A stretch of 64,000 bases of DNA from an uncultured Eubacteriales bacterium. GTDB taxonomy: Bacteria > Bacillota > Clostridia > Lachnospirales > Lachnospiraceae. Location of the stretch: contig OMWY01000006.1 of the NCBI GenBank assembly GCA_900314885.1, positions 1 to 64,000 of the forward strand, given 5' to 3'. The notes under the pieces are model-generated. The model did no database searches, had not been told where the DNA came from, and saw only the letters and a list, made by a program, of their open reading frames with translations. How positions within the stretch are numbered: position 1 is the first letter of the stretch; every line of letters begins with the position of its first letter. Made by a program: the position numbers and the translations under genes. This document shows, one piece after another, positions 43,642-51,575 of the stretch.

Positions 43642-45107
43642 TTTAGCTCCTTCGCCGCGTCAAGCACCAGCTCGTGATCATCCATATGATGCCTTACGCC
43701 CTTGATTTCCTGGTAGTCCTCGTGTCCCTTGCCCGCTATGACAATTACGTCGCCTTCCTTAGCAGAGAGAATCGTCTTCTTTATCGCCTCAGCTCTGTCA
43801 GGAATTACGTTATATTTTCCATCCGCCTTCGCGATTCCCGTGAGGATATCGTTAATAATATCCATCGGCTCCTCAAAACGCGGATTGTCACTCGTTACAA
43901 CCGACAGGTCTGAAAGCCTAGAGCTCACCTCGCCCATGGAGAAACGCCTGTCGCGCGCCCTGTTGCCGCCACATCCGAACACAGTCACAAGCCTCTTCGG
44001 GTGATAGGCCTTAAGCGTAGTCAAAATGCTCTCAAGTCCCATAGCGTTATGGGCGTAGTCAATTATCACTGTAAAATGCGGCGATACCGGCATTATTTCA
44101 ACCCTGCCGTTCACACGGACCTTGGCAAGGGCCGCCTTTATGGCCTCATAGCTTATGCCAAGCTCACGGGTCGCCGCTATCGCGCCAAGGGCATTATGTA
44201 CCGAAAAAGCGCCAGGCATATCGACATTTATCTTCTCATTTTCATTGCCATGAGTAAGATCGAAGCTCACGCCAAGCACTCCCGGAGCCTTCGTTAATTC
44301 AGTGTTCGAAGCCGCGTAATCGGGATTATTCTTACCGGCGAGACCGAATGTCTTAACCTCGCAGGTATGGCCCGGAAGGATTCCATCGAGGTGTTCGGCG
44401 TCGGCGTTAATGATTCCGACCTTACACTGCTTAAAGAGCTTCGCCTTCGCATTCATGTAGTCGTTGAAATCAGTATGCTCACCGGCACCTATGTGGTCAG
44501 GCTCTATATTTGTAAATATTCCGATGTCATAATTTATCCCCTCAACCCTGTGGTACTTGAGGGCCTGGCTCGAAACCTCCATGACAACGTGGGTGATACC
44601 CGCATCGACCATTTCCTTGAAATATTCCTGAACGAGATATGACTCAGGCGTTGTGTTAAGCGAATGGATGTGCTTATCACCGATAATTACCTCTATTGTG
44701 CCTATAAGGCCGCATTTAATTCCCGCTTCCTTAAGGATTCCGTAGGTCATGTAGCTTGTGGTGGTCTTACCCTTGGTTCCGGTAATGCCGATTAACGTAA
44801 GCTTCTTCGCCGGATACCCAAACCATGCGGCCGCTATGCTTGCGAGCGCCTTACGGCTGTTCTCTACCTTAATTACGGTTACTCCCTCGAGTATAGGCAC
44901 GTCATGCTCTACAACCACAGCGATAGCGCCGGCGTCAATCGCGTTTCCTATAAACTTGTGGCCGTCAGAATTCGCTCCCGTAAGGGCTATAAAGAGCGAA
45001 CCCTTTGTAACCTTTCTTGAGTCATATACTACATTTTCTATCTCTATATCCTCACCCTCTGATACAAGGGTATGTTCAGTGTCCTTAAGTATGTCCTTTA
45101 AAAGCAT
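43638..45107 (-). CDS. murE: UDP-N-acetylmuramoyl-L-alanyl-D-glutamate--2,6-diaminopimelate ligase
   Basis: MurE adds the third residue of the stem peptide. 489 aa, ATP loop GITGTKGKTTTSYM. The substrate loop reads SDNPRFEEP; the DNPR form selects meso-diaminopimelate rather than lysine, in agreement with the dapF gene directly upstream (one base between). Order is dapF-murE-murF. Confidence 0.96.
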   Translation of the reverse strand: MLLKDILKDTEHTLVSEGEDIEIENVVYDSRKVTKGSLFIALTGANSDGHKFIGNAIDAGAIAVVVEHDVPILEGVTVIKVENSRKALASIAAAWFGYPAKKLTLIGITGTKGKTTTSYMTYGILKEAGIKCGLIGTIEVIIGDKHIHSLNTTPESYLVQEYFKEMVDAGITHVVMEVSSQALKYHRVEGINYDIGIFTNIEPDHIGAGEHTDFNDYMNAKAKLFKQCKVGIINADAEHLDGILPGHTCEVKTFGLAGKNNPDYAASNTELTKAPGVLGVSFDLTHGNENEKINVDMPGAFSVHNALGAIAATRELGISYEAIKAALAKVRVNGRVEIMPVSPHFTVIIDYAHNAMGLESILTTLKAYHPKRLVTVFGCGGNRARDRRFSMGEVSSRLSDLSVVTSDNPRFEEPMDIINDILTGIAKADGKYNVIPDRAEAIKKTILSAKEGDVIVIAGKGHEDYQEIKGVRHHMDDHELVLDAAKELK

Positions 45108-45108
45108 G

Positions 45109-45993
45109 TCAAACCTCGACGGATCCTGTAAATACTGTCACGGCATTGCCTGTCATGATAATGTGGTTCCGCTCTCTTTCATATTTTATAAGAAGGTCGC
45201 CTCCGCGAAGGTGAACCGTAACTTCATCATCCGTGAAGCCATTTAAAATGCAGGCCATGACACTCGCGCAGGCTCCCGTACCGCACGCAAGTGTCTCACC
45301 GCTGCCGCGCTCCCATACCCGCATACTGATGTCACTCCTGCTGTTGACGTGGATAAATTCAGTGTTAACCCGGGCCGGGAAGATAGGATTATGCTCAAAC
45401 TTCGGACCAATCTTAGGAAGATCTATCTCTTCCGGATCATCCACAAATACAACCGCGTGCGGATTTCCCATGGAAACACAGGTCATGAGGTAGTCCTTCT
45501 CGGCTATGGTGATCGGTTCAGCGACTATCTTTTCTTTCCCCTTGATATCAACCGGAATTTTCTCCGGCGTAAGGATTGGTTCGCCCATATCCACAGTGGC
45601 TCCTACTACCTCGCTGCCATTGAACTTAAGCTTTATAGTCTTTATTGAATTTTCGGGAACATGTCCCGCTTCGCTCTCTTCATCGGTTCTGACACCGGTC
45701 TCTATGCGGATTGTGTCAGACTTCATAAGGTCATGATCATATATAAATTTTGCGACACACCTTACGCCGTTGCCGCACATCTGGCCCTCAGAGCCATCCA
45801 TGTTATACATCTTCATGCGGAAATCAGCGACCCTTGATGGGTAGATAAGTATAATCCCATCGCCACCGATGCCCGTATGCCTGTCTGAAAGCTTTATCGC
45901 AAGGCCTTCAGCGTCAGCGATCTTAGCTTTCGTGCAGTCAAAGTAGATGTAGTCATTGCTGCAGCCATGCATTTTAGTAAATTCTCTTTTCAT
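45109..45993 (-). CDS. dapF: Diaminopimelate epimerase
   Basis: DapF interconverts LL- and meso-diaminopimelate, the substrate of MurE. The start used here is the ATG of MKREFTKMHG, after an AGGAG ribosome binding site. A longer frame open to 46023 would run into the promoter. Both catalytic cysteines are present, in MCGNGVRCVAKF and ACGTGACASV. Length 294 aa. Confidence 0.95.
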   Translation of the reverse strand: MKREFTKMHGCSNDYIYFDCTKAKIADAEGLAIKLSDRHTGIGGDGIILIYPSRVADFRMKMYNMDGSEGQMCGNGVRCVAKFIYDHDLMKSDTIRIETGVRTDEESEAGHVPENSIKTIKLKFNGSEVVGATVDMGEPILTPEKIPVDIKGKEKIVAEPITIAEKDYLMTCVSMGNPHAVVFVDDPEEIDLPKIGPKFEHNPIFPARVNTEFIHVNSRSDISMRVWERGSGETLACGTGACASVMACILNGFTDDEVTVHLRGGDLLIKYERERNHIIMTGNAVTVFTGSVEV

Positions 45994-46023
45994 GTTTACT
46001 CCTGTTTTGCGCATACTGACCAC

Positions 46024-46052
46024 ATTATACTACATCTCCTCCGATTTTTAAA
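46024..46052 (-). promoter_or_regulatory. Predicted promoter of dapF-murE-murF
   Basis: TTTAAA (plus 46047-46052) and TATAAT (plus 46024-46029) lie 17 bases apart on the minus strand, just after the radical SAM gene. Confidence 0.5.
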
Positions 46053-46062
46053 GACCCACTTT

Positions 46063-46992
46063 TCACAGTGCCATTTTTATCGCGTTCGTCAGCATATTTA
46101 ACACCCGCTTCTTATCTGCCGACCAGAGTGGAGCAACAAGAAGTCTTTTAGGCCCATCGCCGGTAAGACGGTGAATTACAACCTCGGGACCGAGAACTCT
46201 AAGGGAATCAATTATGATTTCCGTATATTCCTCAGGTGTTAATATATGAAAAGGATTTTCCTTGTATTCCTCATATAATTTCGTACCCTTTAAAATGTGC
46301 AAGAGCTGGAGCTTCACTCCATCCGACCTTATATCCGGATAATCCCTTTGGAACGATTCATATAGGTCCTTCACATATTTTACGGTAGCGCGCATATCAT
46401 TACGGCCCTCACCCGGCAGTCCTAAAATGATGTGAGTTATTACCGTTAATCCGGCCTCTTTTAGCGCCTTGTATGTGCTTTCATACACCTCTGTTTTATA
46501 TCCGCGAAGAAAATGGTCCGCTGTTTTATCATTTACCGTCTGAAGCCCCAATTCAATCCACACAGGCTTATATTTATTTAGCTCAGAGAAATAAGAAATC
46601 CAGTCGTTGTCGATGCAATCAGGTCTCGTGGCGACGGAAAGTATGCATATCTCAGAGTGGTGAATCGCTTCGTCATAAAGGCACTTTAATCTTTCCCGAT
46701 CGCCCCATGTGTTAGTGTAGCTTTGAAAATATGCTATATATTTTCTATCTTCTATCGGAATTTTATCGGATATTTTCGCATCCACTCTCTTTCTCGCGAG
46801 CCTTATCTGCTCATCGAGCGGAAGCAAGGGAGCCGCGAAGTCACCCGATCCGCCCTCAGAGCAGAAGGTGCAGCCACCTACTCCAATGGTTCCGTCCCGA
46901 TTAGGGCAGCCGCACCCCGACTGCAGAGAAAGCCTATAAACCTTCTGCCCATATTCCTTCTTAAGAATATCGGAAATTGATGTATACTTCAT
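46063..46992 (-). CDS. Radical SAM protein, TIGR01212/YhcC-type
   Basis: A 309-aa radical SAM enzyme. The 4Fe-4S cluster motif is in an extended form (SGCGCPNRDGTIGVGGCTFC, about 26-45), typical of the TIGR01212 family. VWIELGLQTVNDKTAD and ITHIILGLPGEGRNDM are conserved core segments. The reaction is not known. The start is inside the end of the truncated ABC gene, which suggests translational coupling. Confidence 0.9.
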   Translation of the reverse strand: MKYTSISDILKKEYGQKVYRLSLQSGCGCPNRDGTIGVGGCTFCSEGGSGDFAAPLLPLDEQIRLARKRVDAKISDKIPIEDRKYIAYFQSYTNTWGDRERLKCLYDEAIHHSEICILSVATRPDCIDNDWISYFSELNKYKPVWIELGLQTVNDKTADHFLRGYKTEVYESTYKALKEAGLTVITHIILGLPGEGRNDMRATVKYVKDLYESFQRDYPDIRSDGVKLQLLHILKGTKLYEEYKENPFHILTPEEYTEIIIDSLRVLGPEVVIHRLTGDGPKRLLVAPLWSADKKRVLNMLTNAIKMAL

Positions 46993-47360
46993 TCTTTCAT
47001 GTCCAAAGCAGCTTCCCTGAAGCTTTCAAGGCCGCCGGAATCCCTCTGCGCGGCGACAACCGCCTTGTGCCCTGCCGATTCAAGAATATAATTAAGAGCA
47101 CGTTGCCGCATATCCTCAGAAACGTCTCTAAATGGCTCATCGAGTAAAAGGATGTTCGATGGATATACGCAGGCTCTTACAATAGCGACAATCCTCTTTG
47201 TCTCAGCATCCAATAATTTAACCGGTATATCACATTTGTCGGCGGGAAGAAATTTCACTAATTCCTCCCTTGCCCTGTTCTCAGAAAAATATTTACCTGT
47301 AATCGCGAGATTTTCAGCCGCGGAGAAGTCTTCAAGCAGGCGATTTTCAGCAAATACCAT
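46989..47360 (-). pseudogene. 5'-truncated ABC transporter ATPase (C-terminal half)
   Basis: Only the second half of a NitT/TauT-type ATPase remains. It begins at the Q-loop (MVFAENRLLEDFSAAENL), then has Walker B (NILLLDEPFRDVSED), but Walker A is absent. The signature position reads DAETKRIVAIVRA, so LSGGQ is also lost. The break lies about where the HNH endonuclease remnant ends (47391), so the 5' part was replaced when the restriction locus arrived or afterwards. It is not expected to hydrolyse ATP. Confidence 0.7.
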
Positions 47361-47390
47361 CCCAACATTAAAATTCTCGTGCTTATGTCT

Positions 47391-47996
47391 TTATATAATT
47401 CTTGTTGCCCTTGTTAACGAACCTGCAGTCTTAAATAATCCATATATATTTCGTTGGTGGTAACGTAAGTTCTCCCGTGATGGCTGAAAGAAACTATCTT
47501 CCGGTAAAAATAATGTTTTTTTATCGTATTGCCTTAGATAATCGCTATCTATATCAGGATGAACCCGAATTTTATAATCGTCATCAATAGTAAACATGCC
47601 TTTATCAAATGCCCAATGCATATCTCTACACAATGCTATACCATTGCATGGTAAGTAAAGCCCGTCATGAGATCTTGGCCATATGTGAGCTGCTTCTAAG
47701 TTCATATAATTTCTATAACGAATTACTCTTCTAGTAACGGCACATTGATGCTTATATCCCATTAAAACAAAATCATGAAATGAGACAGAATTAAACAGAC
47801 TAGCCATTGATTCTGTCTCTTCATTCTGTGTTCTTTTAGTAACAGTTTCATCGATAGCTACGTCATATTCCCCATTAGCTTGTAATCTAACTCTATCAAT
47901 CTCATCCTCAACTTCAGGTAGCTCTCCATCATAAATAGCATGGTTACCGCCTCTTGCTTCCCTATATCTTCTCTTATCCCCATGAATATAAGTCTG
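47391..47996 (-). pseudogene. HNH endonuclease remnant of a restriction system
   Basis: From the ATG at 47807 the frame encodes 138 aa with NLEAAHIWPRSHDGLYLP, GIALCRDMHWAFDKG and a C-terminal YHQRNIYGLFK; the His and Asn arrangement is that of HNH restriction endonucleases paired with C5-methylases. The frame is open upstream to about 47996 and contains GGNHAIYDGELPEVEDEIDR, also like such proteins, but no start codon. A full enzyme would be about 300 aa, so the front is missing. Confidence 0.65.
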
Positions 47997-48419
47997 TTAC
48001 GTAATTGCGGTACGCCATAATCTGCTGCGCATAACTTCTCCTTTATACATTCTTGCCATTCCAGGAACATTTTCAATTATAAAGCCTTTAGGTTGAAATT
48101 GCCTAACCATTTCAATCACAGCTAAATACAGTTTATTCCTAGGATCATCAAAATTTCGCGGGCCAGTTAACGAAAATCCCTGACAGAGAGGGCCCGCAAC
48201 AATAACATCAATATCTCTTTCAGCAACAATATGTTTTATTTCATTAAATGTGCTTTGTTTTGATAAATCAGCATTAAGGCCTATTGCACCATTATGGTTT
48301 CTTTCAAATGTATTCAATGCAGCCTGATCATTGTCTACACCAAGAAGTATCTGAAACCCAGCATCCATAAAACCTTTTGATAAGCCGCCACATCCAGCAA
48401 ATAAATCAATTGCGTTCAA
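47957..48419 (-). pseudogene. DNA (cytosine-5-)-methyltransferase remnant
   Basis: The TTG start at 48419 follows a GGAGG site. Motif I DLFAGCGGLSKGF and motif VI (ENVPG) are clear. Motif IV reads GPLCQGFSLTG, with Leu for the usual Pro before the catalytic Cys. The frame ends in a stop at 47997. Motif VIII (ADYGVPQLRNRLIFMG) follows at once in another frame, with the 25 or so residues that normally separate VI and VIII missing. The target recognition domain and motifs IX-X are absent. The enzyme is dead. Confidence 0.8.
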
Positions 48420-48569
48420 CTTTAGTCCTCCGCATTACTACTTTTACAGATTTTAGTATATGATAAAAAGTATCACATTCTCATCATGAATATGTTTTTA
48501 TGATTTCTATACCATCAGGCAATATCCAGTGGATAATATAGAAATATTTCACGTCCAACTAGAGAGGGA

Positions 48570-48626
48570 CCCACGATAAAGTCGTGGGAGAGTAGGCTAA
48601 GACTGGTAAGCTCCGGAGGAACTTAC
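48570..48626. other. Two stem-loops upstream of the methylase remnant
   Basis: CCCACGA (48570-48576) pairs with TCGTGGG (48582-48588), and GTAAG (48606-48610) with CTTAC (48622-48626) around CTCCGGAG. They sit between the methylase and the Rpn-like fragment. No gene is visible in 48420-48662. They might be an insertion-sequence end or part of an RNA. Confidence 0.4.
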
Positions 48627-48662
48627 CCCAAGAGAGCCAGACACGGTAATGACAGAATATGA

Positions 48663-48956
48663 TTATTTCTCATCACGGAGGGCGTTGTATTTCCCTCCAT
48701 CTTCACTCAGATACATATGCGCCACTTCAAGGGTGATATGATATTCATTCACTATGCTTTTTTCTATCTCTTCATCCGAAACCTTGAATTGGCGCATGGT
48801 TTTTATTGTACCAACGATTTCGCCTTGAGACATTCCTTCTTCTCTTCCTTCTTCCCTTCCTTTTGCTTCTGTTTCATCCATTACTACTGAAAAATAATCT
48901 CGCATATTATCTACCCTTCTTATCTGTTTTCCTTCTTTTCGTTCTTTATTTCCCAC
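48663..48956 (-). CDS. C-terminal fragment of an Rpn/PD-(D/E)XK transposase-like protein
   Basis: A 97-aa charged helical protein with KGREEGREEGMSQGEI, the tail typical of Rpn family recombination-promoting nucleases and Firmicute 'putative transposase' proteins of about 300 aa. The nuclease domain is missing, so this is a decayed remnant. A short helix follows (TIKTMRQFKVSDEEI). Confidence 0.6.
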   Translation of the reverse strand: MGNKERKEGKQIRRVDNMRDYFSVVMDETEAKGREEGREEGMSQGEIVGTIKTMRQFKVSDEEIEKSIVNEYHITLEVAHMYLSEDGGKYNALRDEK

Positions 48957-48969
48957 TGGATTAGGAATG

Positions 48970-49362
48970 TCAGGTCAAACCGTTAAATTCTTCTCCCAGG
49001 CACATAACCGCGTTTCTTACGCAGTCATCACAGGGGCACAGGACCTTCCCGGTCTCGACTCCCTTTAGGTCCTTGCAGATTGTGGCGCCTGACTTCTGGT
49101 CGAAATTCTTAAGAAGCTTTGCCGCGGTGCGGGCCGTACCCTTTCCATCCGTTAAGATTCCGGCAATCATCACTGCGCCATTAAGGGCTCCGCATGTAGA
49201 TTCCATGCAACCCATGCCTGCCGTATAGCCGCTTGTCATCTTAAGCATCATTTCCGTGTCGCCATCAACGAAATCCGAACAGGCACCAATAACGGCCTGG
49301 GCGCAATTGTGTCCATTATGCTTCAGCTCTACCGCTTTCTCCGCGCGTTCTTCTATAGTCAT
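48970..49362 (-). CDS. C_GCAxxG_C_C family protein (redox-active cysteine protein)
   Basis: The 130-aa protein carries the family's spaced cysteines: HNGHNCAQAVIGACSDF, then GMGCMESTCGALNGA, then CPCDDCVRNA near the end. Such proteins are thought to bind metal or act in redox chemistry, without a fixed role. Length is normal. Its upstream region holds a hairpin (GACACC/GGTGTC, 49532-49550). Confidence 0.85.
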   Translation of the reverse strand: MTIEERAEKAVELKHNGHNCAQAVIGACSDFVDGDTEMMLKMTSGYTAGMGCMESTCGALNGAVMIAGILTDGKGTARTAAKLLKNFDQKSGATICKDLKGVETGKVLCPCDDCVRNAVMCLGEEFNGLT

Positions 49363-49594
49363 ATACGTTACCTCACTCTGATAATAGATTCTGTATATTC
49401 TTGTAAATGCATAGCTTCGCCATTGGACGTTTTCACGGCCATCAGGCAGGGCTATGATCTACATTTTCCGTACTGTACCCTAAGTAACTTGCACGGTCCG
49501 TGTATGCTTTTCTTTATTTCATGTTGAAAGCGACACCACTAAGCGGTGTCACAATTATTTTACCATTTTCCTATCTTTTAGTCAAATATCTCTG

Positions 49595-49623
49595 TTGACT
49601 TATCGCCGGAATGATAGTAAGAT
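49595..49623 (+). promoter_or_regulatory. Promoter of the acetylesterase gene
   Basis: TTGACT (49595-49600) and TAAGAT (49618-49623) are 17 bases apart, followed by AAGGAGAAG as ribosome binding site. Confidence 0.65.
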
Positions 49624-49652
49624 TTTAGTATCATGTTTTAAGGAGAAGATAT

Positions 49653-50426
49653 ATGGGACACACTTTATGGGTACTTGGGGACAGTACTGTAAGCGCCTTC
49701 AACGACAACTATTATATGCCGCGTTACGGCTACGGGACTGCCCTGCCAATGTTTTTTAATGATGAACTTGAAGTAAAGAATCTTGCCATTTCCGGGACGA
49801 GCTCGAAGAGCTTCACTACACGGGATAATTACAGGCTATTCCTCGAAGGAATGAAGCCCGGAGATTTTATTATGCTTGGCTTCGGCCACAATGACGAGAA
49901 GCATGGGGATGTCACATTTACAAGCGGAAGCGGTGACAAGGATACCGAAGGAAGCTTCGCTAACAGGCTCTACACAAGTTATATTAAGCCCGCCCTCGAA
50001 AATGATGTGACGCCTATTCTTATCACGCCAACGGTAAGGTGGGTTGAGGACGGCGTTTATAAGGGGAGCGATATTCATATTACGGCGGATGGAGATTACC
50101 CTGAGGCAGAGAGATAATTAGCTAAAGCTTGTAAGGTAACCTTAGTTGATTTAACAGCCCTTACGCTTGAATTAAATAAGAAAATGGGTTACGACGGGCT
50201 TTACCTTCACTCACGCACGGCAAGCAGGCTCCTCTGTGTCGACAATACACACACCAATTATTGCGGGGCCCTTGTGCACGCTTTTTTAATCGTAAAGACA
50301 CTTCAAAAATCCGACTGTGGGATAAAAAAATATATTAAATCGGAATTATATGATCCTTTTGAACACGATAAGGAGCTGATTGATAAGTCAATTATTTGCG
50401 TTAAAGGATATGGCTACAGTCTTTAG
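49653..50426 (+). pseudogene. Rhamnogalacturonan acetylesterase-like SGNH hydrolase, split by one in-frame stop
   Basis: The frame encodes an SGNH/GDSL esterase of 257 codons. Block I (VLGDSTVSAF) is near the start, block III contains GHND, and the DxxH block near the end reads VDNTHTNYCGA. At codon 155 a TAA (50115-50117) interrupts the frame, and the same frame continues LAKACKVTLVDLTAL and on to the true end at 50426. A single GAA to TAA change would explain it. The 5' part lacks the Asp/His block, so the protein is inactive unless the stop is read through. Function would be deacetylation of pectin side regions. Confidence 0.75.
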
Positions 50427-51011
50427 GGCTTTCTTCGCTTTCATAACTCTGTCGCATATTCCTTCAAACATAAACCTTGTGGAATATTCTAACTGATGCA
50501 GCTTTTCTATTTTGCTATGGCATTCTGTAATTATTCTTTTATTATCATTAATTTCGTTATCGTTGGCATTTATGCGGTGGCGTAAAGCCTGTTCATATTG
50601 AAGGTCTCTTTCTTCCGCAGGTAGCAACATTTCTGATGAAAGTTCATTATGTAATAATGAATTCTCATCATCTAACATCTTATTTATAGTCGTGAGTGAA
50701 TCAATTGTGTCGTTAAGAAGATTCTCATCAAGCTCTGTGTCGGGAGCCAGTTTATTATCGACTGCCTCCTTCAATTTGGTGGCTTCATCCTCACCATCCC
50801 GATAAGCATCTATAAGACTTTTTATGGTGATACTATAATCAGAGATATGTTCCTTAAGATTAGAATATGCCTCTCCATCAAGATACTCTTCATCAAGGAA
50901 ATCGTCTATTCTCTCAGAGACCTTTTCCAGCTCATCAACTACATCCTCAAGACTTTTTCTCAATGAGTCACAAAGTTTATTTACTTCCACAACGGATACC
51001 TTAAGTCCCAT
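50388..51011 (-). CDS. Coiled-coil protein resembling an LXG (T7SS effector) N-terminal domain
   Basis: The 207-aa protein is almost wholly helical and acidic. The first part (VNKLCDSLRKSLEDVVDEL, then LDGEAYSNLKEHI at about 45-57) has the pattern of LXG domains, which carry toxins to type VII secretion. LXG proteins normally continue for 300-600 aa with a toxin domain, and nothing of the sort follows. It is either a stand-alone LXG-like protein or a truncated effector. It overlaps the end of the esterase by 39 bases on the other strand. No immunity gene was recognised. Confidence 0.45.
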   Translation of the reverse strand: MGLKVSVVEVNKLCDSLRKSLEDVVDELEKVSERIDDFLDEEYLDGEAYSNLKEHISDYSITIKSLIDAYRDGEDEATKLKEAVDNKLAPDTELDENLLNDTIDSLTTINKMLDDENSLLHNELSSEMLLPAEERDLQYEQALRHRINANDNEINDNKRIITECHSKIEKLHQLEYSTRFMFEGICDRVMKAKKALKTVAISFNANN

Positions 51012-51069
51012 TATCTAAATCCCCCCTTAAACAATAATAGCGGAAAGCCTTAATGCCTTCCGCTTATCT

Positions 51070-51098
51070 ATATTAACACCTTAAAAAGTAAAAGTCAA
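51070..51098 (-). promoter_or_regulatory. Promoter of the LXG-like gene
   Basis: TTGACT (plus 51093-51098) and TAATAT (plus 51070-51075) are 17 bases apart on the minus strand. A leader hairpin (AGCGGAA with TTCCGCT, 51039-51064) follows. Confidence 0.6.
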
Positions 51099-51303
51099 CT
51101 TAAAAGTATTTCAGAATTATCAGAAACCGAGTGCATGCCACAATTCACCACCACCTCAGCGCATCAGCCAAGCAAGTGTTATATGAACGGCTATAACCTA
51201 GTGAAAAGACTTAAGAAAAAACCACCACAACTGCCAAAGCACCCTTAGGTTACAAGAGCATCTGCATAACATGGTTTCTTTCTTGATACATGACACATAT
51301 ATT

Positions 51304-51393
51304 GGCGTATCACGAAGTGATACGCCCCGGGATTGAGGGTAGGGGCCCTCAATCCATCGGTTATAATAAAAGAAAATCAGCTTGCTGATTTTC
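51304..51393. other. Cluster of three perfect stem-loops
   Basis: GGCGTATCAC/GTGATACGCC (51304-51313 and 51317-51326, three-base loop), GATTGAGGG/CCCTCAATC (51331-51339 and 51346-51354) and GAAAATCAGC/GCTGATTTTC (51372-51381 and 51384-51393) stand one after another in 90 bases. No gene is convincing in 51100-51510. Their purpose is unknown; insertion-sequence end or RNA are options. Confidence 0.55.
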
Positions 51394-51510
51394 TTCATTC
51401 GGCGTATGGAAGCGTTGAATGTGTCTGAATTAATATGTGCCTCGACATGCGGCACCAAGTAACAGTATAAAACGGTTCAGAAGATTTGTCAATATGCAAA
51501 GATAAAAACA

Positions 51511-51557
51511 TCCCGTGTCAGACTTGCGATGAGAAGCATTGCGTGCCTGACTCGGGA
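51511..51557 (-). terminator. Terminator of the secreted-protein gene
   Basis: A long imperfect stem (TCCCG...CGGGA with GTCAG/CTGAC) closes past the stop at 51576. On the minus strand TGTTTTTAT follows. Confidence 0.65.
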
Positions 51558-51575
51558 TTCTTTCTTTACTTTTTA

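Noticed and set aside
51198..51458. Minus-strand ORF of 86 codons
   Set aside because: It runs through three perfect stem-loops, has no ribosome binding site and no recognisable protein features.
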